This document shows, piece by piece, positions 42,418 through 51,483 of a DNA stretch of 64,000 nucleotides. Position numbers and translations under genes: made by a program. The notes beneath the pieces were generated by a model. The model saw nothing but the letters and a program-made list of their open reading frames with translations, was not told the DNA's origin and did no database searches. The stretch is taken from NCBI RefSeq assembly GCF_016461785.1, contig NZ_JAEMUH010000016.1, positions 1 to 64,000 of the forward strand, in the 5' to 3' direction. Within the stretch, counting starts at the first letter, position 1. Every line of letters starts with the position of its first letter. The stretch comes from Marinomonas ostreistagni (GTDB lineage: Bacteria > Pseudomonadota > Gammaproteobacteria > Pseudomonadales > Marinomonadaceae).

Positions 42418-42491
42418 CGCGCCTTTCTTGTGATTAAATGCTAAAATCTCCACAAATTATTAGCTTATCTCCACTCTTCAATAGGCCTGCC

Positions 42492-44420
42492 ATGACCGTT
42501 CTTTTAATGACTCCTCCAATGACTCAGTTGAATACCCCGTATCCTGCGACGGCGTATCTAACGGGCTTTTTGCGCTCCCGTGGCTACGAGGCAGTGCAGC
42601 GTGATCCAGCGATTGAGTTGTTCTTAGAGATGATGACGGCACAGGGCTTGGACATCATGCGTCAGCATGTGGAAGAGAACTTCGAGTCCTTCGATGACGA
42701 TGAGCTACCGGATGCGATTTACACCTTCCTCGCCGAGTTTGATCGCTACCGTTTATGCGTTGAACCGGTAATTCGCTTCTTACAAGGCAAGGATTCTAGT
42801 CTTGCTATGCGCATTAACTCGCGCCGTTTTCTACCAGAAGGCCCAGCCTTTGATGTGATTGAGCAGATGGAGTCCGTGTCTGGCGATGTACTGAAAAGCG
42901 CCTTTGGTAACTTGGGCGTGCAGGACAAGGCTAAGTACTTAGCGACCTTATTTATCAATGACTTATCAGCCGTCATTACGCAAGGGGTCGATCCCTATTT
43001 TGAAGTGAGTCGTTACGGTGAGCGTTTGGCCGCAGCCAACCCAACCTTTGACGATCTGTACGATACCTTGATGGGGGAGCCGAGCTTTAGCTCAGAAATC
43101 CTTGAGCAATTGGTCGAAGCCTACCTTGAAGAAACTCAACCCAGCGTGATCGCGCTAACCGTGCCTTTCCCAGGCAATATGCTGGGAGCGCTGCGCATTG
43201 CACAAACCTGTAAAGAGATTAACCCTGATATCCCGATTGTGATGGGCGGCGGTTTTGTCAATACCGAACTGCGCGCGCTAAAAGACACCCGTGTGTTTGA
43301 GTTTGTTGATTTTATCTGTGTCGACGATGGCGAACGTCCGTTTATGACCTTGCTGGATTACTTTGATGGCAAGTGTGAAGTCGATGACTTAGTACGTACT
43401 TACTTCCTTGCTGAAGACCAAGACGGTGAGCCGTTCGTGTACTTCAACGACAACAAAGATCTAAAAGACATTCCGCAAACGGAAGTCGGTGCGCCAGTGT
43501 ACGATGGTTTGCCACTGACGGAATATTTGTCTTTGTGTGAAATGCTCAACCCGATGCACCGTATTTGGAGTGATGGCCGCTGGAACAAGCTGACTATCGC
43601 CCATGGCTGCTACTGGAAGAAATGTAGCTTCTGTGATGTGAGCTTGGATTACATCGAACGCTACGACTATGCTGGTGCCGATATCTTGGTCGATCGTATC
43701 GAACAATTGATCGAAGAAACCGGTCAGACCGGCTTCCACTTTGTCGATGAAGCGGCGCCACCTAAAGCGCTGTTTGCTCTAGCGGAACGCTTAATCGAGC
43801 GTGGTGTGATCATCAGCTGGTGGGGCAATATTCGCTTTGAGAAAACCTTCACCCCAGAGAAATGCCAACTCCTAGCGGACTCTGGCTGCATCGCCGTTAG
43901 TGGAGGCTTGGAAGTCGCCTCGGATCGTCTACTGAAACTGATGAAAAAAGGCGTTAGCGTCGAGCAAGTGGCCCGCGTCACCAAAGGCTTCAGTGATGCC
44001 GGCATATTGGTGCATGCCTACCTGATGTACGGCTTCCCCACACAAACCGAGCAAGAGACTGTTGATGCGCTAGAAATGGTGCGCCAGATGATGTCCCACG
44101 GTTGTTTCCAATCGGCTTACTGGCATCGCTTCGCCGCCACCATTCACAGCCCTATTGGTATCAACCCAGAAGAGTATGGCATTACCTTGGCTGAACGCCC
44201 TGAAACCCTATTCGCCGAAAACGATGTGGACTTTTTCGACCCCACTGGCACCGACCATGACATGCTCGGCAATGGTTTACGCAAAGCCCTGTACAACTAC
44301 ATGCATGGCATTGGCTTTGATCAGCCTATGAGCTTCTGGTTTGATCAATCAGTGGCACGACCCACGGTGAAAAAAGATCTGATCAGCAAAGCCTTTAGTA
44401 ACCTGATTGCTAGCAGCTAA
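42492..44420 (+). CDS. B12-binding radical SAM protein
   Basis: About 642 residues. The N-terminal half carries a B12-binding-type segment (LLMTPPMTQLNTPYP, IALTVPFPGNMLGALRIAQT and PIVMGGGFVNTEL). The radical SAM motif is CYWKKCSFCD, that is Cx4Cx2C rather than Cx3Cx2C, followed by TGFHFVDEAAPPKALF and ISWWGNIRFEKTFTPE. The closing section has HAYLMYGFPTQTEQETVDALE. These proteins are usually cobalamin-dependent methylases, ring-formers or methylthiolases; the substrate is not known. The start at 42492 matches the family; 42438 is an in-frame alternative. Confidence 0.88.
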   Translation: MTVLLMTPPMTQLNTPYPATAYLTGFLRSRGYEAVQRDPAIELFLEMMTAQGLDIMRQHVEENFESFDDDELPDAIYTFLAEFDRYRLCVEPVIRFLQGKDSSLAMRINSRRFLPEGPAFDVIEQMESVSGDVLKSAFGNLGVQDKAKYLATLFINDLSAVITQGVDPYFEVSRYGERLAAANPTFDDLYDTLMGEPSFSSEILEQLVEAYLEETQPSVIALTVPFPGNMLGALRIAQTCKEINPDIPIVMGGGFVNTELRALKDTRVFEFVDFICVDDGERPFMTLLDYFDGKCEVDDLVRTYFLAEDQDGEPFVYFNDNKDLKDIPQTEVGAPVYDGLPLTEYLSLCEMLNPMHRIWSDGRWNKLTIAHGCYWKKCSFCDVSLDYIERYDYAGADILVDRIEQLIEETGQTGFHFVDEAAPPKALFALAERLIERGVIISWWGNIRFEKTFTPEKCQLLADSGCIAVSGGLEVASDRLLKLMKKGVSVEQVARVTKGFSDAGILVHAYLMYGFPTQTEQETVDALEMVRQMMSHGCFQSAYWHRFAATIHSPIGINPEEYGITLAERPETLFAENDVDFFDPTGTDHDMLGNGLRKALYNYMHGIGFDQPMSFWFDQSVARPTVKKDLISKAFSNLIASS

Positions 44421-44437
44421 TACTTCTTCTCCTAGAC

Positions 44438-44463
44438 AAACGTTCCACTCAGTGGAACGTTTT
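44438..44463. terminator. Hairpin terminator
   Basis: AAACGTTCCACT and AGTGGAACGTTT (44438-44463) are near-perfect complements with a tiny loop and a T-run (TTTTAT) following. It ends the B12 radical SAM transcript. Confidence 0.85.
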
Positions 44464-44584
44464 ATACTTTCCCATTTACCTTTTCTAACTTGATCGCAAT
44501 CATAAACAGGCAGTTCAGCGACTGCGCTGTGTATGGCCGTACTCAGATGTCTTCCCAATAAAAATAACAGAGTGGACTCAGACG

Positions 44585-45487
44585 ATGATCAAACAACTCT
44601 CTCAATGCACCCTTTTATCCCTTGGTTTGGTGGCGTTGCCGGTACTGGCAAAAACCCAAGTCATTACCCTAGGCACAGGAACACCGGTAACCAATCCTGA
44701 GCGCGTTGGCTCGGCTACTGCCGTGGTGTACAACGATAAAGCCTACCTGTTTGATATTGGTCCCGGCGCGGTGCACCGTACCATCCAAGCGGCCGCTAAT
44801 GGCTTTCCGCAACTGCATCCGACCAAGATCGAAAACCTCTTCATCACTCACTTACACAGTGACCACATTTTAGATTATGGGGAGCTGGCATCCACCCTGT
44901 GGTGGCGTCGTGATAACCAGATTTCAGTGTTTGGCCCAAAAGGCATTCAAGCCATGACCGATGGCTATTATGAGATGCTACAAGTCGACTTAGATTTACG
45001 ATTGCATGGTTTACAGCCAATAAAAGATCCCGAGCTGTATAAAACCAAAGTAACCGAGTATGAACACGGCGGTTGGGTCTTTAAAGATGGCGATGTCACC
45101 ATCGAAGCGTTTGATGTGCCCCATGGCGATATTGAACCAGCCTTCGGCTATAAGATCACCACTCCGGATAAAAGCATCGTAATTTCCGGCGATACTGGCT
45201 ACAGCGAGAAGCTGATTGAGATGGCAAAGGGGGTCGATATTCTGGTCCATGAAGTCATCAATGATGAAGCCTTGAAAAAGGTCTCGCCAGCGTGGCAGAA
45301 CTATCATTCCCAAGCGCATACTCCCGCAGCAGAGTTAGCAAAAGTCGCCAAGGCTGCTCAGCCCGGTCTACTGGTGCTGACCCACTTACTGTTCTATGCT
45401 GAGCCAGTGCAATCCACTGCGGATCAAGTTCGTCAGCACTATGATGGTAAAGTTGTGCTAGCCAACGACTTGGATGTATTTGAATAA
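44585..45487 (+). CDS. Exported metallo-beta-lactamase-fold hydrolase (RNase Z-like branch)
   Basis: A 300-residue protein with a signal peptide (LLSLGLVALPVLAKTQ). Domain motifs: VITLGTGTPVTNPERVGSAT, the HxHxDH ligands FITHLHSDHILDYGEL, DVPHGDIEPAFGY, the bridging Asp VISGDTGYS and LVLTHLLFYAEP. The pattern is the tRNase Z/ArsB-like branch but the leader peptide shows it works in the periplasm, so it is not an RNA processing enzyme. The IclR gene 16 bases downstream on the same strand is probably its regulator. Confidence 0.85.
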   Translation: MIKQLSQCTLLSLGLVALPVLAKTQVITLGTGTPVTNPERVGSATAVVYNDKAYLFDIGPGAVHRTIQAAANGFPQLHPTKIENLFITHLHSDHILDYGELASTLWWRRDNQISVFGPKGIQAMTDGYYEMLQVDLDLRLHGLQPIKDPELYKTKVTEYEHGGWVFKDGDVTIEAFDVPHGDIEPAFGYKITTPDKSIVISGDTGYSEKLIEMAKGVDILVHEVINDEALKKVSPAWQNYHSQAHTPAAELAKVAKAAQPGLLVLTHLLFYAEPVQSTADQVRQHYDGKVVLANDLDVFE

Positions 45488-45503
45488 TTTGCGAGCGTAA
45501 CAT

Positions 45504-46289
45504 ATGACCCTAGCCCTTGACCGTGGCATCCAAATCTTAGCAGAGCTGGGTAATGCTCAAGGGCTAACCCTGTCGGAAGTATCGCAACGTACAGGGATTC
45601 CGAAAAGCACCACCCATCGCTTATTAAAACGTCTGACTGAACAGCACCTTGTGAGACAAAACCTGCTTGATCAACGTTACCGGAGCAATGTGCTATTACC
45701 GCAGCAGACAGAAGTGCATATTCCCCCAGCTGATCAGCCATTAATTGAAATCATTTGTCAGCATGCCGAAGCCCTTACCGATCAAGTCTTGTGGCCTTCT
45801 GATATTTTTATCCCAATTGATAATAAGTTGTTTCTGGTGGAAAGCACGCGCGCGATCACGAGACTTCACATTAATCATTGTCGTATTCAAACTGAGGTCA
45901 GTATGCTTCGTTCGGCAGCAGGTCGCGTTCTACTGGCATACTGTAATGAGAGTGATCGTGAACGTTATCTAGACACCATTTGGACAAATTCACCTTCTAA
46001 CACTCAACAACAGTTTTACGAAACTTGGCCATCTTTGCACAAACAAATTCTTCAACAAGGGTTCGCATACCGCTCACCTTCTTATTTTGGTGAGCGAGGG
46101 GTCAATGATGGCCTTAGGGCCATTGCCGTTCCAATTATGTCCGACAGTAAGGTTAGAGCTTGTATTAACCTAGTCTGGCCTAACGTCTTTGCTGATGAAA
46201 AGACATTCGCTAACAATTATGCCGCTCTTTTAAAGCACACTGCCGCAAACATTAGCAATCATCTAAAAACTATAAACAGAGGATTCTAA
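45504..46289 (+). CDS. IclR family transcriptional regulator
   Basis: A 261-residue regulator: N-terminal winged helix (ALDRGIQILAELGNAQGLTL, SEVSQRTGIPKSTTHRLLKRLTEQ) and an IclR ligand domain (SMLRSAAGRVLLAYCNE, ERGVNDGLRAIAVPIM). It starts 17 bases after the exported hydrolase stop and is likely cotranscribed with it, controlling that gene or a catabolic pathway. Confidence 0.9.
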   Translation: MTLALDRGIQILAELGNAQGLTLSEVSQRTGIPKSTTHRLLKRLTEQHLVRQNLLDQRYRSNVLLPQQTEVHIPPADQPLIEIICQHAEALTDQVLWPSDIFIPIDNKLFLVESTRAITRLHINHCRIQTEVSMLRSAAGRVLLAYCNESDRERYLDTIWTNSPSNTQQQFYETWPSLHKQILQQGFAYRSPSYFGERGVNDGLRAIAVPIMSDSKVRACINLVWPNVFADEKTFANNYAALLKHTAANISNHLKTINRGF

Positions 46290-46357
46290 CTATTTATTTT
46301 TGCGCATGTGCTACGCTTTAAAATAAATAATTCAAATAAAAACAATAGGATGGTGCT

Positions 46358-47614
46358 ATGCAGTCGAGTGATTTTCATACCATTGTGTTGTTAGCCATCG
46401 CGCTTTCACTGGGTTTACTGATTGGTGTTGAACGGGGCTTTAAGTATCGAGATCAAAAAGAAGGTTCTCGTATTGCTGGACTTCGCACTTACGGCCTGAT
46501 TTCGTTACTCGGTGCAGTATCCGCCATGATCGCCAACCAACTTGGCGCTTTCCTTTTGGGGGTGTTCTTCATTGGCTTGGCCATCGCCCTAACCGCATCT
46601 TACGTGGTCAACAGTACCCGCGACCGAGCTTCGCTGACTTCCCTAATCGCATCTTTATTAGCCTTTAGTTTTGGCGCCATGGTCATGATTGGTTACGTAG
46701 TCGAAGCGGCTTCACTCGCTGTGATCACCACCTTGTTACTTAGCTTAAAAGGCGAAATGCACCGCTGGCTGTGGTTGATCGAAAAGAAAGAGCTCTGGGC
46801 GGCACTTGAGCTGCTGATCATTTCTGTCGTGATCTTATCCGTTATTCCAAATGAAGATATGGGGCCCTGGCAAGCACTGAACCCTTATGAAATCTGGTGG
46901 ATGGTAGTGCTGATCTCCAGCATCTCATTTGTCAGTTACTTTGCTATGAAGTTCGCTGGGGCGAAAAAAGGCATCATGGCCACAGCATTGTTTGCGGGCT
47001 TTGCCTCTTCCACAGCGTTAACACTGCAGTTCTCACGTATGGCGAAGCAAGTGCCCCAAGCCTCACCACTGTTAGCAGCAGGCGTTCTGTTTGCCTGCGG
47101 CACCATGTACCCGCGAGTGTTGCTGGTCGCTAGCGTGATCAACCCCGACTTGCTGCAACCCCTTGCAGTGCCGACGTTAACGATGGCCATTTTGACCTAT
47201 TTACCAGCGCTGTGGTTCTGGTACCAAGGCAATCAAAGTGTGCCTGAAAACGTCGCCCCGCCCGCTTCGCCATTGTCGCTTTGGTCAGCGTTAGCCTTTG
47301 GCGCACTGCTGACAGGTATTCTGTTGCTTAGCGCAGGATTACAAGCCACTTTAGGAGATGCCGGAGTGCTGTTATTAGCCGCAGCATCAGGCGTGGCAGA
47401 TGTGGACCCAATCAACCTTTCTCTCTCGGGCATGAGCCGTGAAGGGCTAAGTTTGGATACAGCGGTATTGGGTATCGTAATCGCCGCAGGTGTGAACGGT
47501 ATTTTGAAAGCTGGCTTAGTCAGTGGCATTGGCGGAAAAATAATGGGCATGAAAGCCAGCATTCCTTTGATCGTGGCCAGCATAGTTGGTTTATTACTGG
47601 CCACTTATGCTTGA
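46358..47614 (+). CDS. MgtC/SapB-DUF4010 membrane protein
   Basis: A 418-residue inner-membrane protein with about ten segments. The N-terminal MgtC/SapB part is marked by ALSLGLLIGVERGFKY and GLRTYGLISLLGAVSA; the C-terminal DUF4010 part by GIMATALFAGFASSTALTLQ (in part) and DAGVLLLAAASGVADVDPI. This fused form is widespread; the function is unknown, possibly ion homeostasis. It has its own gap upstream. Confidence 0.88.
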   Translation: MQSSDFHTIVLLAIALSLGLLIGVERGFKYRDQKEGSRIAGLRTYGLISLLGAVSAMIANQLGAFLLGVFFIGLAIALTASYVVNSTRDRASLTSLIASLLAFSFGAMVMIGYVVEAASLAVITTLLLSLKGEMHRWLWLIEKKELWAALELLIISVVILSVIPNEDMGPWQALNPYEIWWMVVLISSISFVSYFAMKFAGAKKGIMATALFAGFASSTALTLQFSRMAKQVPQASPLLAAGVLFACGTMYPRVLLVASVINPDLLQPLAVPTLTMAILTYLPALWFWYQGNQSVPENVAPPASPLSLWSALAFGALLTGILLLSAGLQATLGDAGVLLLAAASGVADVDPINLSLSGMSREGLSLDTAVLGIVIAAGVNGILKAGLVSGIGGKIMGMKASIPLIVASIVGLLLATYA

Positions 47615-47624
47615 GTAAATGGGA

Positions 47625-48662
47625 CTAAGCCTGTTCAAAGCCTTCTAACACATTAACCACATTAGTGCCCAGCGCTTCGGTCGCATAACCACCTTCCATA
47701 ATAAACGCGGTGGGCAGGTTAAGGCTTGCAAGCTGCTGTCCGACTTGGAAATAATCGTCACTTTTAATGGTGAATTTAGAAATCGGATCGTCTTCAAACG
47801 TATCCAAGCCAAGGGATATCACCAATGCATCGGCTTGGAAGTCTCGAATCTGCTCACTTGCTTTCTCCAAAGTGGATAACCACTGGGCAAAAGTCGTTCC
47901 GATCGGCAATGGAAAGTTCACGTTATAACCTTGACCCGCCCCTTCGCCAGTCTCATCCGCATGCCCCAGATAGAAAGGGTATTCGGTTTTTGGATCGCCA
48001 TGAATACTGATGAATAATACATCGTCACGATCATAAAATAGGCTCTGGGTACCGTTGCCGTGGTGATAATCAATGTCTAGCACCACCACTTTTTTCATGC
48101 CTTGATCCAATAAGGCTTGGGCTGCCAGCGCGGCATTATTAAGAAAACAGTAGCCGCCCATAAAATCTCGACCAGCATGATGGCCCGGTGGTCGGCTGGC
48201 ACTGAATACTGACGAATGGCCAGCCAACAGATAATTAGCAGCACTCACAGCAGCATCGGCCCCAGACTTAGCAGCACGCCATGTGCCCGCCGCTAATGGC
48301 GTGCCATTGTCCATCGAATAGAGTCCAAGCTTAGCGATGAAATTATCCGGCACGATATCGTCACGTAAGGTGCGCGTTGGCCAAACCGATGGAAAGGGTT
48401 GCAGCTCATGGTTTTTCTCATCCAATGCTACCCATTCCTGCCAAGCGTGGGTAATGAAAGACACGTAAGCAGGGTCATGAATTTTAGCGATCACCGATGA
48501 TGCATCCGCCTGTGGCAATACACACTCGTGCCCCCTTGCCTGCAAGGCCGCCACAATGTTGTCTAAGCGCTCAACTGACTCAAAGCAAGGGACTTTCTCC
48601 CCCCGAAAGTACTCGTATTGAGGGTTATGATCACGGTAAGCATCGGATAAAAAACACAGCAT
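47625..48662 (-). CDS. Histone-deacetylase-like amidohydrolase (acetylpolyamine amidohydrolase type)
   Basis: A 345-residue zinc hydrolase. SRPPGHHAGRDFMGGYCFLN has the paired active-site His, VVVLDIDYHHGNGTQSLFY gives the zinc Asp/His, and ISLGLDTFEDDPIS gives the second zinc Asp. The N-terminal insert (EYFRGEKVPCFES) is typical of acetylpolyamine amidohydrolase. It removes acetyl groups from polyamines or related amides. AAAGGAAC precedes the ATG. Confidence 0.9.
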   Translation of the reverse strand: MLCFLSDAYRDHNPQYEYFRGEKVPCFESVERLDNIVAALQARGHECVLPQADASSVIAKIHDPAYVSFITHAWQEWVALDEKNHELQPFPSVWPTRTLRDDIVPDNFIAKLGLYSMDNGTPLAAGTWRAAKSGADAAVSAANYLLAGHSSVFSASRPPGHHAGRDFMGGYCFLNNAALAAQALLDQGMKKVVVLDIDYHHGNGTQSLFYDRDDVLFISIHGDPKTEYPFYLGHADETGEGAGQGYNVNFPLPIGTTFAQWLSTLEKASEQIRDFQADALVISLGLDTFEDDPISKFTIKSDDYFQVGQQLASLNLPTAFIMEGGYATEALGTNVVNVLEGFEQA

Positions 48663-48789
48663 GAAATGTTCCTTTTCATCTTAAGCAACAGAGCGTTTCC
48701 AAATCCTTGGTCGGAAATCAGCCCTTTGCCTTTATAAATTCAATTAGAGCAATCAAAATATCATTTAGTCGCAATGAAAGGAGCCCCCT

Positions 48790-49167
48790 ATGAGCGCATT
48801 TACTCCCAAATTATATTTAAAGAACAATTGCCCTTTTTGCTTTAAGGTCATTATGTTTCTTACAGAAACACAACAAATGGATCAGGTAGAGATTATCAGT
48901 ATCGACGGCAACAACGACGATGAAATGAACCACTATCGTCAAACATTAGAAGCCTTAACCAATACGAAAGCATCCTTCCCAACCGCAGAGTTAACAGAAA
49001 ACGAACACATAACCGATTCCGATGCAATTGTGTCATTCTTTGCAGAAAAAGCAGGGATCGAAACAAGTCAAGCCAAAGGCTACCAGTTTTACCTAAATGG
49101 CTTATTTCCAACCTATATTGCCCGCTTTAAAGAATTAAAAGCTCTGAAGGAGAAACTAGAGGCCTAG
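48790..49167 (+). CDS. Glutaredoxin-like small protein
   Basis: A 125-residue protein with a thioredoxin-like opening and redox motif CPFC (LYLKNNCPFCFKVIMFLTET), then ASFPTAELTENEHITDSDAI where the Pro is the expected cis-proline. The C-terminal helices (FYLNGLFPTYIARFKELKAL) look like the start of a GST C-terminal domain. It is either a glutaredoxin or a truncated GST. ATG after GGAGCC. Confidence 0.8.
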   Translation: MSAFTPKLYLKNNCPFCFKVIMFLTETQQMDQVEIISIDGNNDDEMNHYRQTLEALTNTKASFPTAELTENEHITDSDAIVSFFAEKAGIETSQAKGYQFYLNGLFPTYIARFKELKALKEKLEA

Positions 49168-49269
49168 CACCTATAGCAGTCAAGCCAATGTTTGCAGGAC
49201 AACTCAGCCTACCACATCACAGATATTGAACAGTTGCTTGGAACTAAAAGACATGTTTAATTTCAAAGT

Positions 49270-49298
49270 AAGCAGCACAACACCAAATTGTGCTGCTT
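49270..49298. terminator. Bidirectional terminator
   Basis: AAGCAGCACAA (49270-49280) and TTGTGCTGCTT (49288-49298) are perfect complements with a seven-base loop and T-run after. It separates the glutaredoxin-like gene from the convergent acidic repeat protein. Confidence 0.85.
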
Positions 49299-49312
49299 TT
49301 CTGGCTAAGAAA

Positions 49313-50029
49313 TTAGCTAGAGAACAGTTGGCTTAGTACACTTGCAGCCGTACTTTCATTGGCACTTGACTGAATATCCGTATACATATTCAGAGCAGCC
49401 ATTGCCGAACTGTTAGCAGAAGGTGGTGGAGGCGGTGGCATATTGCCGCTTTTATCTTCTTCTGCAACTTGCGTAATGAACTCTTCTACGGACATCCCCG
49501 CCTCTTCCGCCATAGCAACTACAGCATCAGGAGCACTTTCCGCTAGGGTTTCCGCATCAAATTCACCACTTTCCATCGCCTCAATCAGCGTCTCACGGTA
49601 AGCATCAGCCTCTTCAAGTTCGTCTTCTGTTAAAGACAACGCACTTTCAGATGGAGGCATACCTCCAGGCGGAGGTGGTGGTGCTTGTTCCGCCATCGAA
49701 GCGATCTCATCAACCAGCTCTTCTAAGTCCATTCCAGTTTCATCAGCCAGTGCTACCAGTGAATCTGGCGCAGAAGCAGCTAGTTCTTCCGCATCATATT
49801 CACCACTCTCGATGGCTTCAAAAATACTGTCTCGAAAGCTGTCGGCTTCGGTTTTTTCTTCTTCACTCATTGAAGAAAATGCCGACAACAGCTGTCCAAT
49901 ATTACTCACACTGACATCGGTACTGGTACTTTCTGTGGCAGTAGTAGAAGTACTACTGGACACAGTTGATGAGTACTGACTAGTGAGACTGGATAGGTCA
50001 AAGACAGAGCTACTACTATTAACTTGCAT
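49313..50029 (-). CDS. Acidic repeat protein with proline runs, possibly secreted
   Basis: A 238-residue protein without a recognised family. The N-terminal ~45 residues are almost all Ser/Thr. Two copies of a ~55-residue acidic unit follow: EADSFRDSIFEAIESGEYDA with SAPDSLVALADETGMDLEEL, and EADAYRETLIEAMESGEFDA with SAPDAVVAMAEEAGMSVEEF. Each is followed by a proline run (PPPPPGGMPP and PPPPPPS). There is no signal peptide, Cys or membrane segment, so a type I or other leaderless route is possible. ATG after AAGGAG. Nested inverted repeats lie upstream. Confidence 0.7.
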   Translation of the reverse strand: MQVNSSSSVFDLSSLTSQYSSTVSSSTSTTATESTSTDVSVSNIGQLLSAFSSMSEEEKTEADSFRDSIFEAIESGEYDAEELAASAPDSLVALADETGMDLEELVDEIASMAEQAPPPPPGGMPPSESALSLTEDELEEADAYRETLIEAMESGEFDAETLAESAPDAVVAMAEEAGMSVEEFITQVAEEDKSGNMPPPPPPSANSSAMAALNMYTDIQSSANESTAASVLSQLFSS

Positions 50030-50168
50030 AGATAGTCTCCTTTTCTAATTTGGCAACCAGACCATTGATTGCCAAATTAGTAAGAGCAATTCTCATGCAC
50101 ACTTTTCGCTTTCTAAGCGCCACAAATGTAAGCTTTACGTAAAAATAGTGGACAAAATCAACCAAAAA

Positions 50169-50229
50169 CCACACTAAATTAGATTTACCTAATTTAACGT
50201 GGGGTAAATTCCCACTATTTTTTAGTGTG
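50169..50229. promoter_or_regulatory. Nested inverted repeats upstream of the acidic repeat protein
   Basis: TAAATTAG (50175-50182) and CTAATTTA (50189-50196) form a palindrome, extended by CCAC (50169) and GTGG (50199). CACACTAAA (~50171) also pairs with TTTAGTGTG (~50221), so two structures exclude each other. It lies 140-200 bases before the repeat-protein start. Confidence 0.5.
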
Positions 50230-50237
50230 AATAAAAA

Positions 50238-50263
50238 AGGGGTGGCAATTGCTTGCCGCCCCT
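50238..50263 (-). terminator. Terminator of the old yellow enzyme gene
   Basis: AGGGGTGGCAA (50238-50248) pairs with TTGCCGCCCCT (50253-50263), one G-U pair, four-base loop, with a six-T run on the minus strand. Confidence 0.85.
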
Positions 50264-50286
50264 CCTAAAAGCTTTACGAGTGCGTA

Positions 50287-51360
50287 TTAATTCATAAATG
50301 GATAGTCTGTGTAGCCTTCTGCACCATCGGTATAAAACGTTTCTGGGTTCGGCTCGTTAAAACCGGCCCCAGCTTGAATACGCTCAACGAAATCAGGGTT
50401 GGCCAGTAACAAGGTACCAAATGCTACACTGTCCGCTTTCTCCGCTTGAAGCACTTGGTTCGCTTCATCAGGCGTATAGCCCATATTGACCATTAGGTGA
50501 CCTTGGTAGGCTGAACGAGCAACCGATACTACGTCTGCATGCTGTTGGTCGAAAAAGTCTGCTCGCATCAAATGCAAGTACGCCAAGTCGTATTCATTGA
50601 GCATAGAGGCCAAGTATTTTGTCAGCGCCACTGGGTCGCTATCGCGCATATCATTGAAGCTATTTAGAGGTGACAAACGCACACCGACGCGCCCTGAACC
50701 AAATACGGACGTCACTTCATCCAATATCTGCTTCAAGAAGCGACTTCGGTTTTCAACAGAACCACCGTACTCATCCTGGCGCTTATTAGAGCCGTCACGC
50801 AAAAATTGGTCGATCAGATAGCCATTCGCGGCATGAATCTCTATGCCGTCAAAGCCCGCTGCTTTGGCATTCTCAGCACCACGACGAAAATCTTTTACGA
50901 TCTCTTGGATCTCAGCCTGTGTCAGCTCGCGAGGAACCGTGTAAGGCTGCTTACCTTCAGGCGTATGAGTTTCACCTTGAATAGCAATTGCGCTGGATGA
51001 AACGGCATCCTTATGATCATTTAATAGCGGATGTGCTGCACGTCCAGCATGCCAAATCTGCATAAAGATTCGGCCTCCAGCTTTGTGCACTGCTTCAGTT
51101 GTCAACTTCCAGCCTTCTACTTGCTCTGCAGAGTACACACCAGGATCGTTGCCAAACGATGACGTACCTTCTGACACCATCGTACATTCGGTAATTAATA
51201 ACCCTGTACTAGCGCGCTGAGCATAGTACTCTGCCATTAGAGCATTCGGTTGATGATTGATCGCACGAGTACGAGTCAGAGGTGCCATGATGACTCGGTT
51301 CGGGAGCGATAATTCACCTAGCTGAACAGGTTGAAACAACGCGGATTCTGATTGAGACAT
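50287..51360 (-). CDS. Old yellow enzyme family alkene reductase (NemA-like)
   Basis: A 357-residue FMN enzyme. ALFQPVQLGELSLPNRVIMA, PLTRTRAI, the active-site IWHAGRAAHP (His pair region) and GFDGIEIHAANGYLIDQFLR, GGSVENRSRF are typical of the NemA/OYE branch, which reduces activated C=C bonds and nitro compounds with NAD(P)H. The start at 51360 follows GGGAGAAAG; a longer frame from 51411 lacks a ribosome site. A strong terminator follows. Confidence 0.92.
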   Translation of the reverse strand: MSQSESALFQPVQLGELSLPNRVIMAPLTRTRAINHQPNALMAEYYAQRASTGLLITECTMVSEGTSSFGNDPGVYSAEQVEGWKLTTEAVHKAGGRIFMQIWHAGRAAHPLLNDHKDAVSSSAIAIQGETHTPEGKQPYTVPRELTQAEIQEIVKDFRRGAENAKAAGFDGIEIHAANGYLIDQFLRDGSNKRQDEYGGSVENRSRFLKQILDEVTSVFGSGRVGVRLSPLNSFNDMRDSDPVALTKYLASMLNEYDLAYLHLMRADFFDQQHADVVSVARSAYQGHLMVNMGYTPDEANQVLQAEKADSVAFGTLLLANPDFVERIQAGAGFNEPNPETFYTDGAEGYTDYPFMN

Positions 51361-51483
51361 GTCTTTCTCCCATAAAATTTTATCTTGATGCCTCATAGAT
51401 ACGAGCAACACATGATCAATTCAATGGCAGACATATTCTTTACGAATTTGAATCGCTTTCAGGCCACAGTTGCTTTTGACCCG

